The notes: generated by a model not told the origin, from the letters alone. A DNA stretch of 64,000 nucleotides from Solirubrobacter phytolaccae (GCF_027587195.1 NZ_JAPDDP010000018.1:50626-114625); one strand, 5' to 3'; shown: positions 53,906 to 63,533, counted from the stretch's first letter. Numbers and translations are program-made.

Positions 53906-55337
53906 TGTCCCGCAGCGCCCACTGCTCCTTCGACGCCTTCTCCGGGCCGGTGCCGGTCCAGATCAGGACGGCGTTGGAGTCGTTGGCGTGCAGCGAGCCA
54001 TGCGAGCCGCCACCGACGTGGTGCGCGCCGCCCCAGTCCAGGAACTCGTAGCCCGGGCGGGCGGAGGCCAGGACCTCGCCCGCCGTGTGGCAGCGCAGGG
54101 CGCTCCAGACGCGGCTCATGGCGTCCGGGTAGGTCGCGGAGCGGATCTGGTCGTCCTCGACCTTCAGGCCGAGCAGGTCCAGGTCGCCCTCGACGCTCCA
54201 GCGGGCGCCGCGCGCGTCGGTCAAGTCGCCGCGCGGGGCGAAGCGCAGCTCCTTCACGCCGCGTGAGCGCTCGCCACGGACGATCGCCTCGCCGTCCGGG
54301 TGGTCGCCCATCCGCATCGTCAGATCGACGCCCTCGAGGGCGAGCAGCGTGCGCTCGATCCGCGGGATGAGCTGGCGGCGCTTGTCGCGGTCCAGCACGT
54401 AGACCTGCGCGGCGCGGGAGTTCGGGCAAACGGCGATCTCGTCGTCCTCGCGCGGGCGCTGGGCGGCGCGCAGGCCGAAGCCGTCGAAGGCGCGGAAGAG
54501 GTCGATCTCGCCCTCGACCTTGGACTGCGAGTGGTCGCTGCACACGATGACCGCGTGGTCCTCGAGGAACTTGTCCGGGCCGCCGGCCGCGTCCATCACG
54601 CGGGCGATCTGCTTGTCCGCGGCGGCGATCGAGTCCACCTGGGCGAACGGGCCGTACTTGTGCGAGTGCGTGTCGTTGTCGGGCAGCGACAGCAGCAGGA
54701 AGTCGAACAGGTCCTGCTGGACCATGAACTCCGACACGCAGCCCGAGTGCTGGTCACGGACGCCCGGCAGGCCCAGCTGCGAGCGGCAGGACGTCTTGCG
54801 CGACGCGAACATGTCGGCGTAGAAGAGCTCCCGCGGGCCCCACGTCGGCAGGCCGAACGCGGTGTGGGCCAGGCGCGAGAGCGCGGTGCTGACCGACGGC
54901 TCGTGGCGGTGCCGGCCGCGGTACATCAGGTACGTCGTCCCGGCCGTGCGCACGTCCGCGTCGTCCAGGTGCTCGAACACCGTCTTCACCTCACGCGAGA
55001 GGTGCTCGAGGTTCATGTTGTAGATCGTGTCCGTCAGCGACTGGCGGATGCCGAACGCGCGGCTCGCGCCGAAGCTCGTCCCGTACTCGACGTAGCGGTC
55101 CTCGCCCCGGTGCCACCAGTTCATGGCCGGGATCTCGTGCTCGGCGGGCCCGGTGCCCGTCGCGATCGACGCGGCGCACACCGGCGTGACCGACGGGAAC
55201 GCCGCGACGCACTCGTCCGTGTACTGCCCGCGCTCGATCAGCAGCTTGAGCGTCGGCGCGCGGCCCGTCGCGATCGCCCGCTCCAACATCGCGGGCTTCA
55301 TCGCGTCGATGACCGCGAGGACGAGCTTCTTCGGCAT
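53865..55337 (-). CDS. Alkaline-phosphatase-superfamily phosphodiesterase/pyrophosphatase
   Basis: 490 aa. The two-metal site is visible: Asp in AVIDAMKPAM, Thr nucleophile in FPSVTPVCAAS, DNDTHSHKYGP, SDHSQSKVEG and the late GGSHGSLH. It has no signal peptide, so it is probably cytoplasmic. It hydrolyses phosphodiesters or phosphonates; the substrate is unknown. Its ATG abuts the stop of the DUF4126 gene (TAGATG), so the pair is co-translated. Confidence 0.83.
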   Translation of the reverse strand: MPKKLVLAVIDAMKPAMLERAIATGRAPTLKLLIERGQYTDECVAAFPSVTPVCAASIATGTGPAEHEIPAMNWWHRGEDRYVEYGTSFGASRAFGIRQSLTDTIYNMNLEHLSREVKTVFEHLDDADVRTAGTTYLMYRGRHRHEPSVSTALSRLAHTAFGLPTWGPRELFYADMFASRKTSCRSQLGLPGVRDQHSGCVSEFMVQQDLFDFLLLSLPDNDTHSHKYGPFAQVDSIAAADKQIARVMDAAGGPDKFLEDHAVIVCSDHSQSKVEGEIDLFRAFDGFGLRAAQRPREDDEIAVCPNSRAAQVYVLDRDKRRQLIPRIERTLLALEGVDLTMRMGDHPDGEAIVRGERSRGVKELRFAPRGDLTDARGARWSVEGDLDLLGLKVEDDQIRSATYPDAMSRVWSALRCHTAGEVLASARPGYEFLDWGGAHHVGGGSHGSLHANDSNAVLIWTGTGPEKASKEQWALRDITPMALQHFGVAG

Positions 55338-55931
55338 CTAGCGAAGGATCCGCAGGCCCGCGTACTTCTCGCCCTGCCGGCGGCGACTGCCGAACAGCAA
55401 CCAGGCGAGGCCGACGACGATCAGCAGCGCGAGCGGCGGGAAGAGGATCGAGAGGCCCGCGGTGGCCAGCGCGGCACCTTCGGCGTAGATCGGCAGCGCG
55501 CCCTGGGCGTCCTTGTCGAGGCGGGCGCGCACGCGGCCGAACAGCGAGCGGGCGGCCGCGAAGCCGAGCGCCGCGGCGGCGAGCCCGACCGGGATCCCGG
55601 GCCACCAGTCGGCCGAGAGGTCATCGATCGACCCGGCCGCCTCCAGGGCGCCGAGCCCGAGGGCCAGCACCAGCAGGACGATCACGACGGGGTCGCGATC
55701 GCTCGTCTCCGCGCCGGTCCGGCGACGGTCGACGAAGCCGAAGATCGCGACCAGCGCGACGATCGCGAGCAGGAATCCCGTCTGCTCCAGGAAAGAGAAG
55801 GCCGTGTCCTCGAAGTCGATTCCGAGGTCGGCGGCGGCGAGTGCTCCTGTGAGCAGCACCGGCAGGAAGGGTCGGATCCCGATCGCCGCAGCGATGCCGA
55901 GACCCTGCAAGAGGGCAAGGAGATAGTCCAT
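55338..55931 (-). CDS. DUF4126-type membrane protein
   Basis: 197 aa with five hydrophobic segments and the DUF4126 layout: N-terminal LLALLQGLGIAAAIGIRPFL, a mid-protein DRRRTG loop, and C-terminal GLSILFPPLALLIVVGLAWL. The function is unknown. It is upstream of, and fused in transcription to, the phosphatase-like gene. It is divergent from the aminotransferase with 24 bp between starts. Confidence 0.72.
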   Translation of the reverse strand: MDYLLALLQGLGIAAAIGIRPFLPVLLTGALAAADLGIDFEDTAFSFLEQTGFLLAIVALVAIFGFVDRRRTGAETSDRDPVVIVLLVLALGLGALEAAGSIDDLSADWWPGIPVGLAAAALGFAAARSLFGRVRARLDKDAQGALPIYAEGAALATAGLSILFPPLALLIVVGLAWLLFGSRRRQGEKYAGLRILR

Positions 55932-55955
55932 GGCGCTAGCGTTCAGTCGCGGCCG

Positions 55956-57293
55956 ATGACGATAGACGAGACACCCGGTGGCCGGCCCCCGTCCAGCGCG
56001 CACGAGATCGAGCGCTATGGCGGGTTGTTCGCCAAGCGCACGCGTGGCATGACGTCTTCCGCGATGCGGGACATGATGGCGGTGACCGCGCGCCCGGAAG
56101 TGATCTCCCTGGCAACCGGCCTCCCGGACACGACCACGTTCCCGGCCGAGGACTTCGCGTGGCTGATGGCCCGCGTGGCCGTCGACTCCAGCGCCGCGGC
56201 GCTCCAATACGGCCCGACGGACGGCCTGGACGACGTCCGCCGCTGCATCGTCGAGGTGATGGCGGCCGAGGGCACCGAGGTCGAGATCGACGACATCATG
56301 GTCACGACCGGCGGCCAGCAGGTCATCGACCTGGTCTGCCGCGCGTTCCTCGATCCCGGTGACGTCGTGGTCGCCGAGGCGCCGACGTATCCCGGCGCGG
56401 TGCCGTGCTTCAACTCCTTCCAGGCCGACGTCGTGCAGATCGCGATGGACGAGCACGGCATGCGCATGGACGTGCTCGAGGAGACGCTCGCGCGGCTCAA
56501 GCGGGAGGGTCGCCGGCCCAAGTTCATCTACACGATCCCGAACTTCCAGAACCCGGGCGGCGTGACGATGTCCCTCGAGCGCCGCCGCGCGCTCGTGAAG
56601 ATCGCGGCCGAGCAGGAGCTCGTGATTCTCGAGGACAACCCGTACGGCCTGCTGCGCTACGAGGGCGAGCCACTGCCGACGCTGTACTCGCTCGACGGCG
56701 GCCGCTACGTGATCTACCTCGGCACGTTCTCGAAGATCCTCTCCGCCGGGCTGCGGCTCGGCTGGACGGCCGCGCCCAAGCCGATCCTGGAGCGCATGAA
56801 CCTGGGCAAGCAGGCGGCCGACCTGTGCTCGTCGCCGCTGAACCAGTACTTCGTCGCCGCCTACTTCCAGCACCGCGACTGGCGGACCTACCTCACCCAG
56901 CTGCGGACGATCTACCGCCGCCGGCGCGACGTGATGCTCGCCGCGCTGGAGGAGTACTTCCCGGCCGAGGCGACGTTCACCCGGCCGCAGGGCGGCCTGT
57001 TCCTGTGGGCGACGCTGCCCGACTACCTGGACACGACGGACCTGCTGGCCCGCGCGCTGCGTGAGCACGTGGCCTTCGTGCCCGGCCGCGCGGCGTACCT
57101 GGACGGCCGGGGCGGCTCGGAGATGCGGCTGAACTTCAGCGGCGTCAACGAGGACGAGATCCGCGAGGGCGTGCGGCGCATCGGCAAGGTCATCGCCGAG
57201 CAGGTCGCCCTCTACGGCACGTTGACGGGCCAGAAGCCGGCGCCCAAGCGCGGGGCCGACGTGGTCGAGTTCCGGCGGCGGGAGGCCTCGTGA
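55956..57293 (+). CDS. PLP-dependent aminotransferase (2-aminoadipate/aromatic type, fold I)
   Basis: 445 aa. SLATGLPDTTTFPAEDF, TTGGQQVIDL, PNFQNPGGVTMSLERR, DNPYG and the PLP-Lys motif GTFSKILSAGLRLGW match the LysN/MocR-like aminotransferase group without an HTH. It transfers amino groups among aromatic, branched or aminoadipate substrates. Its stop overlaps the GTG of the D-Ala-D-Ala ligase gene, hinting that its product may feed that enzyme, e.g. as a D-amino-acid or cell-wall supply step. Confidence 0.85.
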   Translation: MTIDETPGGRPPSSAHEIERYGGLFAKRTRGMTSSAMRDMMAVTARPEVISLATGLPDTTTFPAEDFAWLMARVAVDSSAAALQYGPTDGLDDVRRCIVEVMAAEGTEVEIDDIMVTTGGQQVIDLVCRAFLDPGDVVVAEAPTYPGAVPCFNSFQADVVQIAMDEHGMRMDVLEETLARLKREGRRPKFIYTIPNFQNPGGVTMSLERRRALVKIAAEQELVILEDNPYGLLRYEGEPLPTLYSLDGGRYVIYLGTFSKILSAGLRLGWTAAPKPILERMNLGKQAADLCSSPLNQYFVAAYFQHRDWRTYLTQLRTIYRRRRDVMLAALEEYFPAEATFTRPQGGLFLWATLPDYLDTTDLLARALREHVAFVPGRAAYLDGRGGSEMRLNFSGVNEDEIREGVRRIGKVIAEQVALYGTLTGQKPAPKRGADVVEFRRREAS

Positions 57294-58234
57294 AGGTCGC
57301 GGTGCTCAAGGGCGGCTCCTCGCTGGAGCGCACCGTGTCGCTGCGCTCGGGCGCCCGCGTCGAGGACGCGCTCGCGCGGCTCGGGCACGAGGTGCTGCCG
57401 ATCGACGTCGGCGCGGACCTCGTCGAGCGCCTGCAGACCGAGCGCCCGGACGTCGCGTTCGTCGCGCTGCACGGCCGCGGCGGCGAGGACGGCACCGTGC
57501 AGGAGCTGCTCGAGCTCGTCGGCGTGCCCTACACCGCCTCGCGACCCGGCGCCTGCATCCGCTGCATGGACAAGGTGGTCGCCAAGCACGCGCTGCGCGA
57601 CGCCGGCATCCCCACGCCCGACTTCTACGCCTTCTCCCAGGCCGCGTTCGAGGAGCTGGGGGCCGCCAAGGCGCTCCCGGCGATCGAGGAGCGGCTGGAC
57701 TTCCCGATCGTCGTCAAGCCCGCCGGCCAGGGCTCGGCACTCGGGATCAAGTTCGCCAGCCGCGCCGCGGACGTGCCCAACGCGCTGGTCTCGGCCTTCT
57801 CGTACGACGCCAAGGTCCTGCTCGAGCGCTACGTGCCCGGCCGCGACCTCGCCGTCTCGGTGATCGAGGGCCCCGACGGCCCGCAGGCGCTGCCCGTCGT
57901 GGAGGCGATCCCGACGGAGGAGGACTTCTACGACTTCGAGTCGCGCTACGAGATCGGCCGCACGCGCTTCGTCTGCCCGGCGGACCTGTCGCCCGAGCTG
58001 GCGGAGCGTGCGCAGGAGCTCGCGCTCGCCACCTGGCGCGTGCTCGGCTGCTCCGGCTTCGCCCGCGTGGACCTGATGACCGACGGCGAGGACCTCACGG
58101 TGCTCGAGGCCAACGCCATCCCCGGGCTCACGGACACCTCGCTGCTGCCGCTCGCCGCCGAGGCGGCCGGGATCGGGTTCGACGAGTTCGTCACCCGCGT
58201 GCTGGACCTCGCGGTCCAACGAACGTCCGTGTAG
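57290..58234 (+). CDS. ddl: D-alanine--D-alanine ligase
   Basis: 314 aa ATP-grasp enzyme. VAVLKGGSSLERTVSLRSG, ALHGRGGEDGTVQELLE, VVKPAGQGSALGIK, FARVDLMTDG and LEANAIPGLTDTSLLP are diagnostic, including the metal-binding EAN. The usual GGxSxEhxVS loop reads GGSSLERTVS. It makes the D-Ala-D-Ala terminus of peptidoglycan precursors. A GTG start in GTGA couples it to the aminotransferase. Confidence 0.93.
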   Translation: MKVAVLKGGSSLERTVSLRSGARVEDALARLGHEVLPIDVGADLVERLQTERPDVAFVALHGRGGEDGTVQELLELVGVPYTASRPGACIRCMDKVVAKHALRDAGIPTPDFYAFSQAAFEELGAAKALPAIEERLDFPIVVKPAGQGSALGIKFASRAADVPNALVSAFSYDAKVLLERYVPGRDLAVSVIEGPDGPQALPVVEAIPTEEDFYDFESRYEIGRTRFVCPADLSPELAERAQELALATWRVLGCSGFARVDLMTDGEDLTVLEANAIPGLTDTSLLPLAAEAAGIGFDEFVTRVLDLAVQRTSV

Positions 58235-58285
58235 ATCGTTCTGTGGACGCCGGGCCCGGAGCCCCGGTTTACGGTCGCCCGACCC

Positions 58286-59824
58286 ATGCTGCGACTGCTC
58301 CCGCTGTGCCTCATCGCCCTGCTCGTCCTCGCCGCGCCGGCGAACGCCGCCGCCTCGAAGTGCCCGCGCGGCACCGTCGTCATCGGCTCGAAGAAGCACC
58401 CGCGCGCCTGCCTGCCCAAGACCCTGCCCGCGAAGAGCCCGGCCCTGCTGAAGCCCTTCGCCGGGAAGGTCGACCGCAAGCTCGAGCAGCTCGCCATGCG
58501 GGAGCTCCGGGCGCGCGCCGCCCGCGCGGGCGACCTGCCGCCCGGCGTGGAGATGACGATCGACGGGAGCGTGATCGAGCTGCGCCGCGAGTCGGGCGCC
58601 AGCGTGAGCATGGGCCTGGAGACCGCCAGCACGGTGCCGCAGTGCCCACGCGCCGACGGGAACGTGCCGGCCACGCTCGACGAGACGCTGGTCTTCGGCA
58701 CCGCGACCGCCGACCACGGCAAGCGCACCTGGAAGCTGGTCACGATGCGCAGCGAGGCGACCTGGACCGGCCACGTCGGCGTCGGCGCGAAGGCCGAGAC
58801 CTTCGATGTCGCGTTCCGGGGGGAGCTGTCGATCAAGTCCGGCGTCGAGATCGCCGCCACCGGCAAGGCACTCAAGCGCAACCCCACGCGTACCTACCGC
58901 AGCGCGCTCAGCAAGAAGGGCGTGCCGGTGGGGTTCGATCCGATCGCGCTCGCCCGCGAGCTGACGTTCCGCGGGCCGAAGGGCCTGCGGGCCAGTGAGC
59001 AGGACATCGAAGTGGCGACGGGCCTGTTCAAGACGTCGATGCTGGGCCTGATGGAGATCCCGGACGCCCTCGCGGACGGCGACAAGCGCTGGTACGACGA
59101 GCGGGCCTGCGCGGTGCTCGACTTCACGTGGTCGCCCGAGAAGGTCGTCAAGGGCGGCCGGGCGGACTGGAACGCCTGGGTGAACGCGCAGGACGGCACG
59201 CGGGCCACGGACGCGCGTTGGACGCTGACGAGCGGCTGTGGCGCGTTCAGCGCCGCGAGCTTGAGCGGCGCGACGGTCTCGTTCGGCGTCGCCGACAGCG
59301 CCGGCGCGTGGGTCCCGAACTCCGACGGCGCGTGCGCGAAGGGCGAGATCACCTCCACCGCCGGGCGACCGCGACCGTTCGACCACCACGTGTTTCCGGT
59401 GGACGCCAAGCGCTGGCGCTACGACATCAAGATCGAGTTCCTCAAGGACATGGGGCCGGAGATCGTCCCGACGAAGGCGACGGGCACCGGCTCGGTGACG
59501 GTCGGCCCGGGCGAAGGGGTCGTGGAGGGCAGCGGCGCGTTCTCCGGCACCGAGTGGGCCTCCGGCGCGGATAACACCTGCGGGGACGACATGACCCGCC
59601 AGCGCGCGTTCAGCTCCGCGGTCGCCGTGGGCGCCGAGATCCAGGGCGAGGAGGTGACGATCGGCTTCACCGCGATCGAGCGACCGTTCGACGCGGCCTG
59701 GATCGTCACCGTGCCCGTGACGGGCGGCGAGCAGACCTTCAAGACCAAGCAGCCCTTCTGCGGCGAGCCGGAGAAGGCGGTGCGCACGGCGATCGTGAGG
59801 ATCGCCGCGACGCCGGCGTCCTAG
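58286..59824 (+). CDS. Large exported protein of unknown function
   Basis: 512 aa. It has a signal peptide (cleavage near ANA at about 20) and a mature protein rich in beta structure with about ten Cys, suggesting disulfides. A helical segment (LLKPFAGKVDRKLEQLAMRE) is followed by two or more beta domains; one near 310-350 looks Ig-like (SAASLSGATVSFGVAD). I recognise no family and no catalytic motif. The stop shares CTAG with the convergent BFN gene. Confidence 0.62.
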   Translation: MLRLLPLCLIALLVLAAPANAAASKCPRGTVVIGSKKHPRACLPKTLPAKSPALLKPFAGKVDRKLEQLAMRELRARAARAGDLPPGVEMTIDGSVIELRRESGASVSMGLETASTVPQCPRADGNVPATLDETLVFGTATADHGKRTWKLVTMRSEATWTGHVGVGAKAETFDVAFRGELSIKSGVEIAATGKALKRNPTRTYRSALSKKGVPVGFDPIALARELTFRGPKGLRASEQDIEVATGLFKTSMLGLMEIPDALADGDKRWYDERACAVLDFTWSPEKVVKGGRADWNAWVNAQDGTRATDARWTLTSGCGAFSAASLSGATVSFGVADSAGAWVPNSDGACAKGEITSTAGRPRPFDHHVFPVDAKRWRYDIKIEFLKDMGPEIVPTKATGTGSVTVGPGEGVVEGSGAFSGTEWASGADNTCGDDMTRQRAFSSAVAVGAEIQGEEVTIGFTAIERPFDAAWIVTVPVTGGEQTFKTKQPFCGEPEKAVRTAIVRIAATPAS

Positions 59825-60312
59825 GTGTCGCCGCCCGCGAAATCCTCGGGCGTGACGCGGTCCAGGAACTCCTTGAACTTGTCGACGACCTCTTCGGTGT
59901 CCTCGACCTCGTGCTCGAACTCGATCGCGGACTCCGCGATCACGTCCTCGGCGGCGAAGATCGGCGCGCCAGAGCGCACGGCGAGCGCGAGCGCGTCGCT
60001 CGGCCGCGAGTCGATCTCGACCTCGCGCCCGTTCACGGACAGCGTGATCGACGCGTAGAACGTGTTCTCGCGCAGCTCGGTGACCGAGACCCGCGTGCAC
60101 GCGACCTCGAGCTCGCCGAGCATGTCGAACAGGAGATCGTGCGTCATCGGCCGCGGCGTCGACGCCCCCTGGAGCTTCATCAGAATCGCTGCCGCCTCCG
60201 GATGCCCGATCCAGATCGGCAGGAACTTGTTCGTGTCGACGGCCTTCAGAAGCACGATCGGTTGCTTGCCGACCATGTCGAAGCTCACGCCGTAGATCAC
60301 CATCTCCTGCAC
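59821..60312 (-). CDS. Bifunctional-nuclease-family (BFN/DUF151) protein
   Basis: 163 aa. The DUF151 core is clear: VLLKAVDTNKFLPIWIGHPE, ALMLKLQG-type ILMKLQGASTPRP, MTHDLL, and IDSRPSDALALAVRSGAPIF. The C-terminal 35 residues are very acidic. Plant homologues are DNase/RNase; the bacterial role is unsettled. GTG start with a TAGACT hexamer (60320-60325, minus) 7 bases upstream; ATG 60303 is an alternative. Confidence 0.88.
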   Translation of the reverse strand: MQEMVIYGVSFDMVGKQPIVLLKAVDTNKFLPIWIGHPEAAAILMKLQGASTPRPMTHDLLFDMLGELEVACTRVSVTELRENTFYASITLSVNGREVEIDSRPSDALALAVRSGAPIFAAEDVIAESAIEFEHEVEDTEEVVDKFKEFLDRVTPEDFAGGDT

Positions 60313-60335
60313 CTGCGTGAGTCTACCCCGCCGCG

Positions 60336-61334
60336 TCAGCGGCCGACGAAGACATACTCCGTCGCCGCCCGCCGCTGGGCCGCCGAATGGGTGCCGAAGG
60401 CGTACCGATGATCGAGCTCGATTCGCTCGACGGAGCGCCGGTGCCTACCCATCAGCGCCTCCAGCTGCTCGGGCGGGAGCGCCGCGTTCGAGCCGTAGGA
60501 GACGACGAGCGCGTCGGCGGCGCGGAAGTGGTCGAACAGGTGGTCCAGCGCGGGCGCGGCCGTGCGCTTGGACGCGAACGGCGTGTGCCGCTTGACGAGC
60601 TTGCGCGTGCGCGTCTCCCACATGATCTCCTGCCCGCGCCAGTACGTGGCCAGGCCCTCGAGGAAGTGGTACCGCTTGACATAACACGTGTCGTCGCGGG
60701 GCGGCGCGTAAGGCGGGTCGAGGTAGGCGATCGCGGCCTCCCCCGGCAGATCGAACACGTCCCCGCAGCGCGCCTGGGCGGTTCCCGGGATCACCGCCGC
60801 GTTGCAGCGGGTCACCGCCTCGACGAACAGCTCTTGGAGGCTCATCCGCAGCTGGCGCCGACCGTCGTCGTAGCGCGGGGTGGTGATCGTGAACACGCCG
60901 CGTGGCTGCTTCTGGGCGGCCGCGAGGCAAAGCGCGGACAGCGCCAGCGCGCGCTTCGCGCCGCCGAGCTCATCGACGTGCGACCAGGCGCTGTCCAGGA
61001 ACGCGTGGTCGGACGCCGGGAAGTACAGCCCGTCGAACGTGCGGGCGATGAAGTCCCGGCCGTCGCGGCTCGGCGAGCAGATACGGGCGACATCCGCGTC
61101 CGTGAGTTGCTCGTCCGCGTTGGCCACGAGCGCCTCGGCCAGCGTGCTCGTGAACGTGAGCATGTCGTTGGCCAGCACCTCGCGTCCGGCCGCCTTGAGC
61201 GTGTACGCGACGACGCCGCTCCCGCTGAAGGCGTCGATCGCCGGCCCGGGCGGCAGCGTGGCGAACAGCTCCGCCAGGCGCGGCGCGAGCCGGTACTTGG
61301 AGCCCATGAAGCGGATCCGCGGGTAATCGCGCAC
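60336..61334 (-). CDS. D12-class DNA adenine N6-methyltransferase
   Basis: 332 aa. RFMGSKYRLA near the N-terminus, the SAM-binding DAFSGSGVVAYTLKAAG and the catalytic YLDPPYA (DPPY motif IV) define the alpha-type D12/Dam class. No restriction endonuclease gene is adjacent, so it is solitary: either a regulatory methylase or part of a defence set elsewhere. GTG start. Codon use looks like its neighbours, so recent transfer is not evident. It is divergent from the kinase gene at 61380 across 45 bp. Confidence 0.87.
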   Translation of the reverse strand: MRDYPRIRFMGSKYRLAPRLAELFATLPPGPAIDAFSGSGVVAYTLKAAGREVLANDMLTFTSTLAEALVANADEQLTDADVARICSPSRDGRDFIARTFDGLYFPASDHAFLDSAWSHVDELGGAKRALALSALCLAAAQKQPRGVFTITTPRYDDGRRQLRMSLQELFVEAVTRCNAAVIPGTAQARCGDVFDLPGEAAIAYLDPPYAPPRDDTCYVKRYHFLEGLATYWRGQEIMWETRTRKLVKRHTPFASKRTAAPALDHLFDHFRAADALVVSYGSNAALPPEQLEALMGRHRRSVERIELDHRYAFGTHSAAQRRAATEYVFVGR

Positions 61335-61379
61335 GAGTAAGAGCTTCCTTAGCCGTACGTCCTAGCGTTCCTGCCCGCG

Positions 61380-62801
61380 ATGGGCCTACGACGGCGGATC
61401 TTCGGCGGTGCCCGCACGCGCATCCTCGCCGCGTTCGTCGTCCTCATGGCGTTCTCGACGACGGTCTCGGTGATCGCCATCTACGAGGTGCTGGTGGTGC
61501 GGGCCGACGATCGGCTGGACGAGTCGCTCCAGCAGGAGGTCGAGGAGTTCCGTCAGCTCGCGTCAGGGATCAACCCAGAGACCGGCAAGGCGTTCGGCGA
61601 CGACCTGGAGGCGATCTTCCGGCTCTACGACCAGCGCAACGTCCCCGGCCGCGGCGAGACGATCGTGATGTTCGTCGACGGCCGGTACTTCGACGAGCTC
61701 TCGGGCGGCGTCGGTGGGCGGCTGACGCTCGGGGGTGAGCTCGACCGCTGGGCGAAGCTGCGCGAGCCCGAGAGCGGGGACGTCGAGACGCCGACGGAGA
61801 CGATCCGCTACCTCGCGGTGCCGGTGCGGACGACCGGCCCGACGCCGCGCGGCGTGTTCGTGGTCGCGGCCGACCTGAGCGCCGAGCGCGACGACGTGAT
61901 GGAGGCCGTGCAGCTCGCGACGCTCGTGCTGCTGACGGTGCTGTTGATCGCGTCCGCCCTGGCCTGGGTGGTCGCCGGCCGCCTGCTGGCGCCGTTGCGC
62001 GTGCTCGACGACACGGCGCGCTCGATCACCGAGACCGACCTCACGCGGCGGATCCCGGTGTCGGGCCAGGACGAGATCGCCGAGCTCTCGCGCACGTTCA
62101 ACGCGATGGTCGACCGCCTGGAGGGCGCGTTCGCCTCCCAACGCGCGTTCGTCTCAGACGCCTCGCACGAGCTGCGCACGCCGATCACGATCGTCCGCGG
62201 ACACCTCGAGCTGCTCGGCGACGACCCGGACGAGCGCCGCGAGACGGTCGCGCTGGTGACCGACGAGCTGGACCGGATGAGCCGCTTCGTGGACGACCTG
62301 CTGCTGCTCGCGAAGGCCGAGCGCAGCGACTTCCTGCGGGTCGACGAGGTCGAGCTGGGTGCGTTGACCGATGAGTTGCTGGATAAAGCTGCGGGCCTGG
62401 GCCGTCGCGAATGGTCCTTGGAAGCGCGCGGCGAAGCGGTGCTCCACGCCGACCGCCAGCGGCTCACGCAGGCCGTGATGGGGCTCGCCCAGAACGCCGT
62501 CCAGCACACGCAGGACGGCGACGCCATCTGGATCGGCAGCGGCGTCGACGGCGACGAGGCCTCGCTGTGGGTGCGCGACAGCGGGCCGGGCGTCGCCGCT
62601 GAGGACCAGGGGCGGGTGTTCGAGCGCTTCGCCCGCGCGGCCGGCAGCCGTCGCCGGTCGGAGGGCGCCGGCCTCGGCCTGGCGATCGTCCGCGCGATCG
62701 CCGAGGCCCACGGTGGCCGCGCCACGCTTTCGAGCCAGCCCGGCGCCGGCTCCACGTTCACTGTCGTCGTCCCCCTCGCTGGACCGGAGGTGTCCCGTTG
62801 A
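61380..62801 (+). CDS. Membrane sensor histidine kinase
   Basis: 473 aa. TM1 (about 14-36), an extracytoplasmic loop of about 140 residues and TM2 (about 180-202) precede HAMP, the H-box VSDASHELRTPI and a HATPase domain (MGLAQNAVQHTQDG, VRDSGPGV, GAGLGLAIVRAI). The acidic sensor loop holds no named domain. It precedes its response regulator with a 4-bp overlap, the reverse order of the system at 11231-13399. Confidence 0.92.
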   Translation: MGLRRRIFGGARTRILAAFVVLMAFSTTVSVIAIYEVLVVRADDRLDESLQQEVEEFRQLASGINPETGKAFGDDLEAIFRLYDQRNVPGRGETIVMFVDGRYFDELSGGVGGRLTLGGELDRWAKLREPESGDVETPTETIRYLAVPVRTTGPTPRGVFVVAADLSAERDDVMEAVQLATLVLLTVLLIASALAWVVAGRLLAPLRVLDDTARSITETDLTRRIPVSGQDEIAELSRTFNAMVDRLEGAFASQRAFVSDASHELRTPITIVRGHLELLGDDPDERRETVALVTDELDRMSRFVDDLLLLAKAERSDFLRVDEVELGALTDELLDKAAGLGRREWSLEARGEAVLHADRQRLTQAVMGLAQNAVQHTQDGDAIWIGSGVDGDEASLWVRDSGPGVAAEDQGRVFERFARAAGSRRRSEGAGLGLAIVRAIAEAHGGRATLSSQPGAGSTFTVVVPLAGPEVSR

Positions 62802-63460
62802 GCCGCATCCTGATCGCCGAGGACGAGCCGCGGCTGTCGTCGTTCCTGGTCAAAGGCCTGCGCGCCGCGGGCTACACCACCACGGTCTGCGAGGACGGGG
62901 TCCGCGCCGCCGACCTCGCGCGCGCCGCCGAGTTCGACCTGCTGATCCTGGACATCGGGCTCCCGGGCCAGGACGGGTTCGCAGTGCTGCGCGCGCTCCA
63001 GGCCCGGCAGGAACGGCTCCCGGTGCTCGTCTTGACCGCGCGCGACGAGGTCGAGGACATGGTCACGGGCCTGGACCTCGGCGCCGACGACTACGTGACC
63101 AAGCCGTTCGTGTTCGACGAGCTGCTGGCCCGTGTGCGGGCGCGGCTGCGCCAGGCGGGCGGTGAGCAGCCGTCGATGGAGCTGTCGGCCGGCGGGATCA
63201 CGCTCGACGTCCGCACACGCCGGGCCGCGGCCGACGACAGCGAGGCCGAGCTGACCGCCAAGGAGTTCTCGCTGCTGGAGACGTTCCTGCGCCATCCCGG
63301 CCAGGTGTTGAGCCGCGAGCAGCTGCTCTCGCACGTCTGGGGCTACGACTTCGATCCCGGCTCGAACGTCGTCGACGTCTACGTCGGCTATCTGCGGCGC
63401 AAGCTGGGCTCGGAGCGGTTCGAGACCGTGCGCGGCATGGGCTACCGGCTCAAGCCGTGA
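62798..63460 (+). CDS. OmpR-family response regulator
   Basis: 220 aa. The receiver has EDE near residues 8-10, phospho-acceptor Asp in LLILDIGLPG, Thr in VLTARD and Lys in VTKPF. The winged helix ends VRGMGYRLKP. It starts with TTG inside the kinase stop (TTGA). It is partner of the kinase encoded before; the target may include the PepSY-like genes facing it. Confidence 0.92.
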   Translation: MSRILIAEDEPRLSSFLVKGLRAAGYTTTVCEDGVRAADLARAAEFDLLILDIGLPGQDGFAVLRALQARQERLPVLVLTARDEVEDMVTGLDLGADDYVTKPFVFDELLARVRARLRQAGGEQPSMELSAGGITLDVRTRRAAADDSEAELTAKEFSLLETFLRHPGQVLSREQLLSHVWGYDFDPGSNVVDVYVGYLRRKLGSERFETVRGMGYRLKP

Positions 63461-63530
63461 GCTCGCGGGGCGTGCGGGGCTTCGCCCCCGCCCCGCCGAG
63501 CTCACCGAGGCATCGCCCCTTGGGCGATGC
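63459..63530. terminator. Two tandem hairpin terminators between convergent genes
   Basis: Hairpin 1 (63459-63503) has GAGCTCG...CGGGGC and GCCCCCG...GAGCTC arms around TTC. Hairpin 2 is GCATCGCCC (63510-63518), loop CTT, GGGCGATGC (63522-63530), a perfect 9-bp stem. They can end transcription from both directions. Confidence 0.7.
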
Positions 63531-63533
63531 GAC

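Noticed and set aside
54300..55955. Long upstream extension of the aminotransferase frame, opposite the phosphatase-like gene
   Set aside because: The extension is Arg/Gly/Gln-rich and antisense to a conserved enzyme. The aminotransferase homology begins just after ATG 55956.
60336..61334. Restriction-modification or other defence island
   Set aside because: Only a methylase is present; neighbours are a nuclease-family housekeeping protein and a two-component system. No toxin, helicase or endonuclease gene is near.
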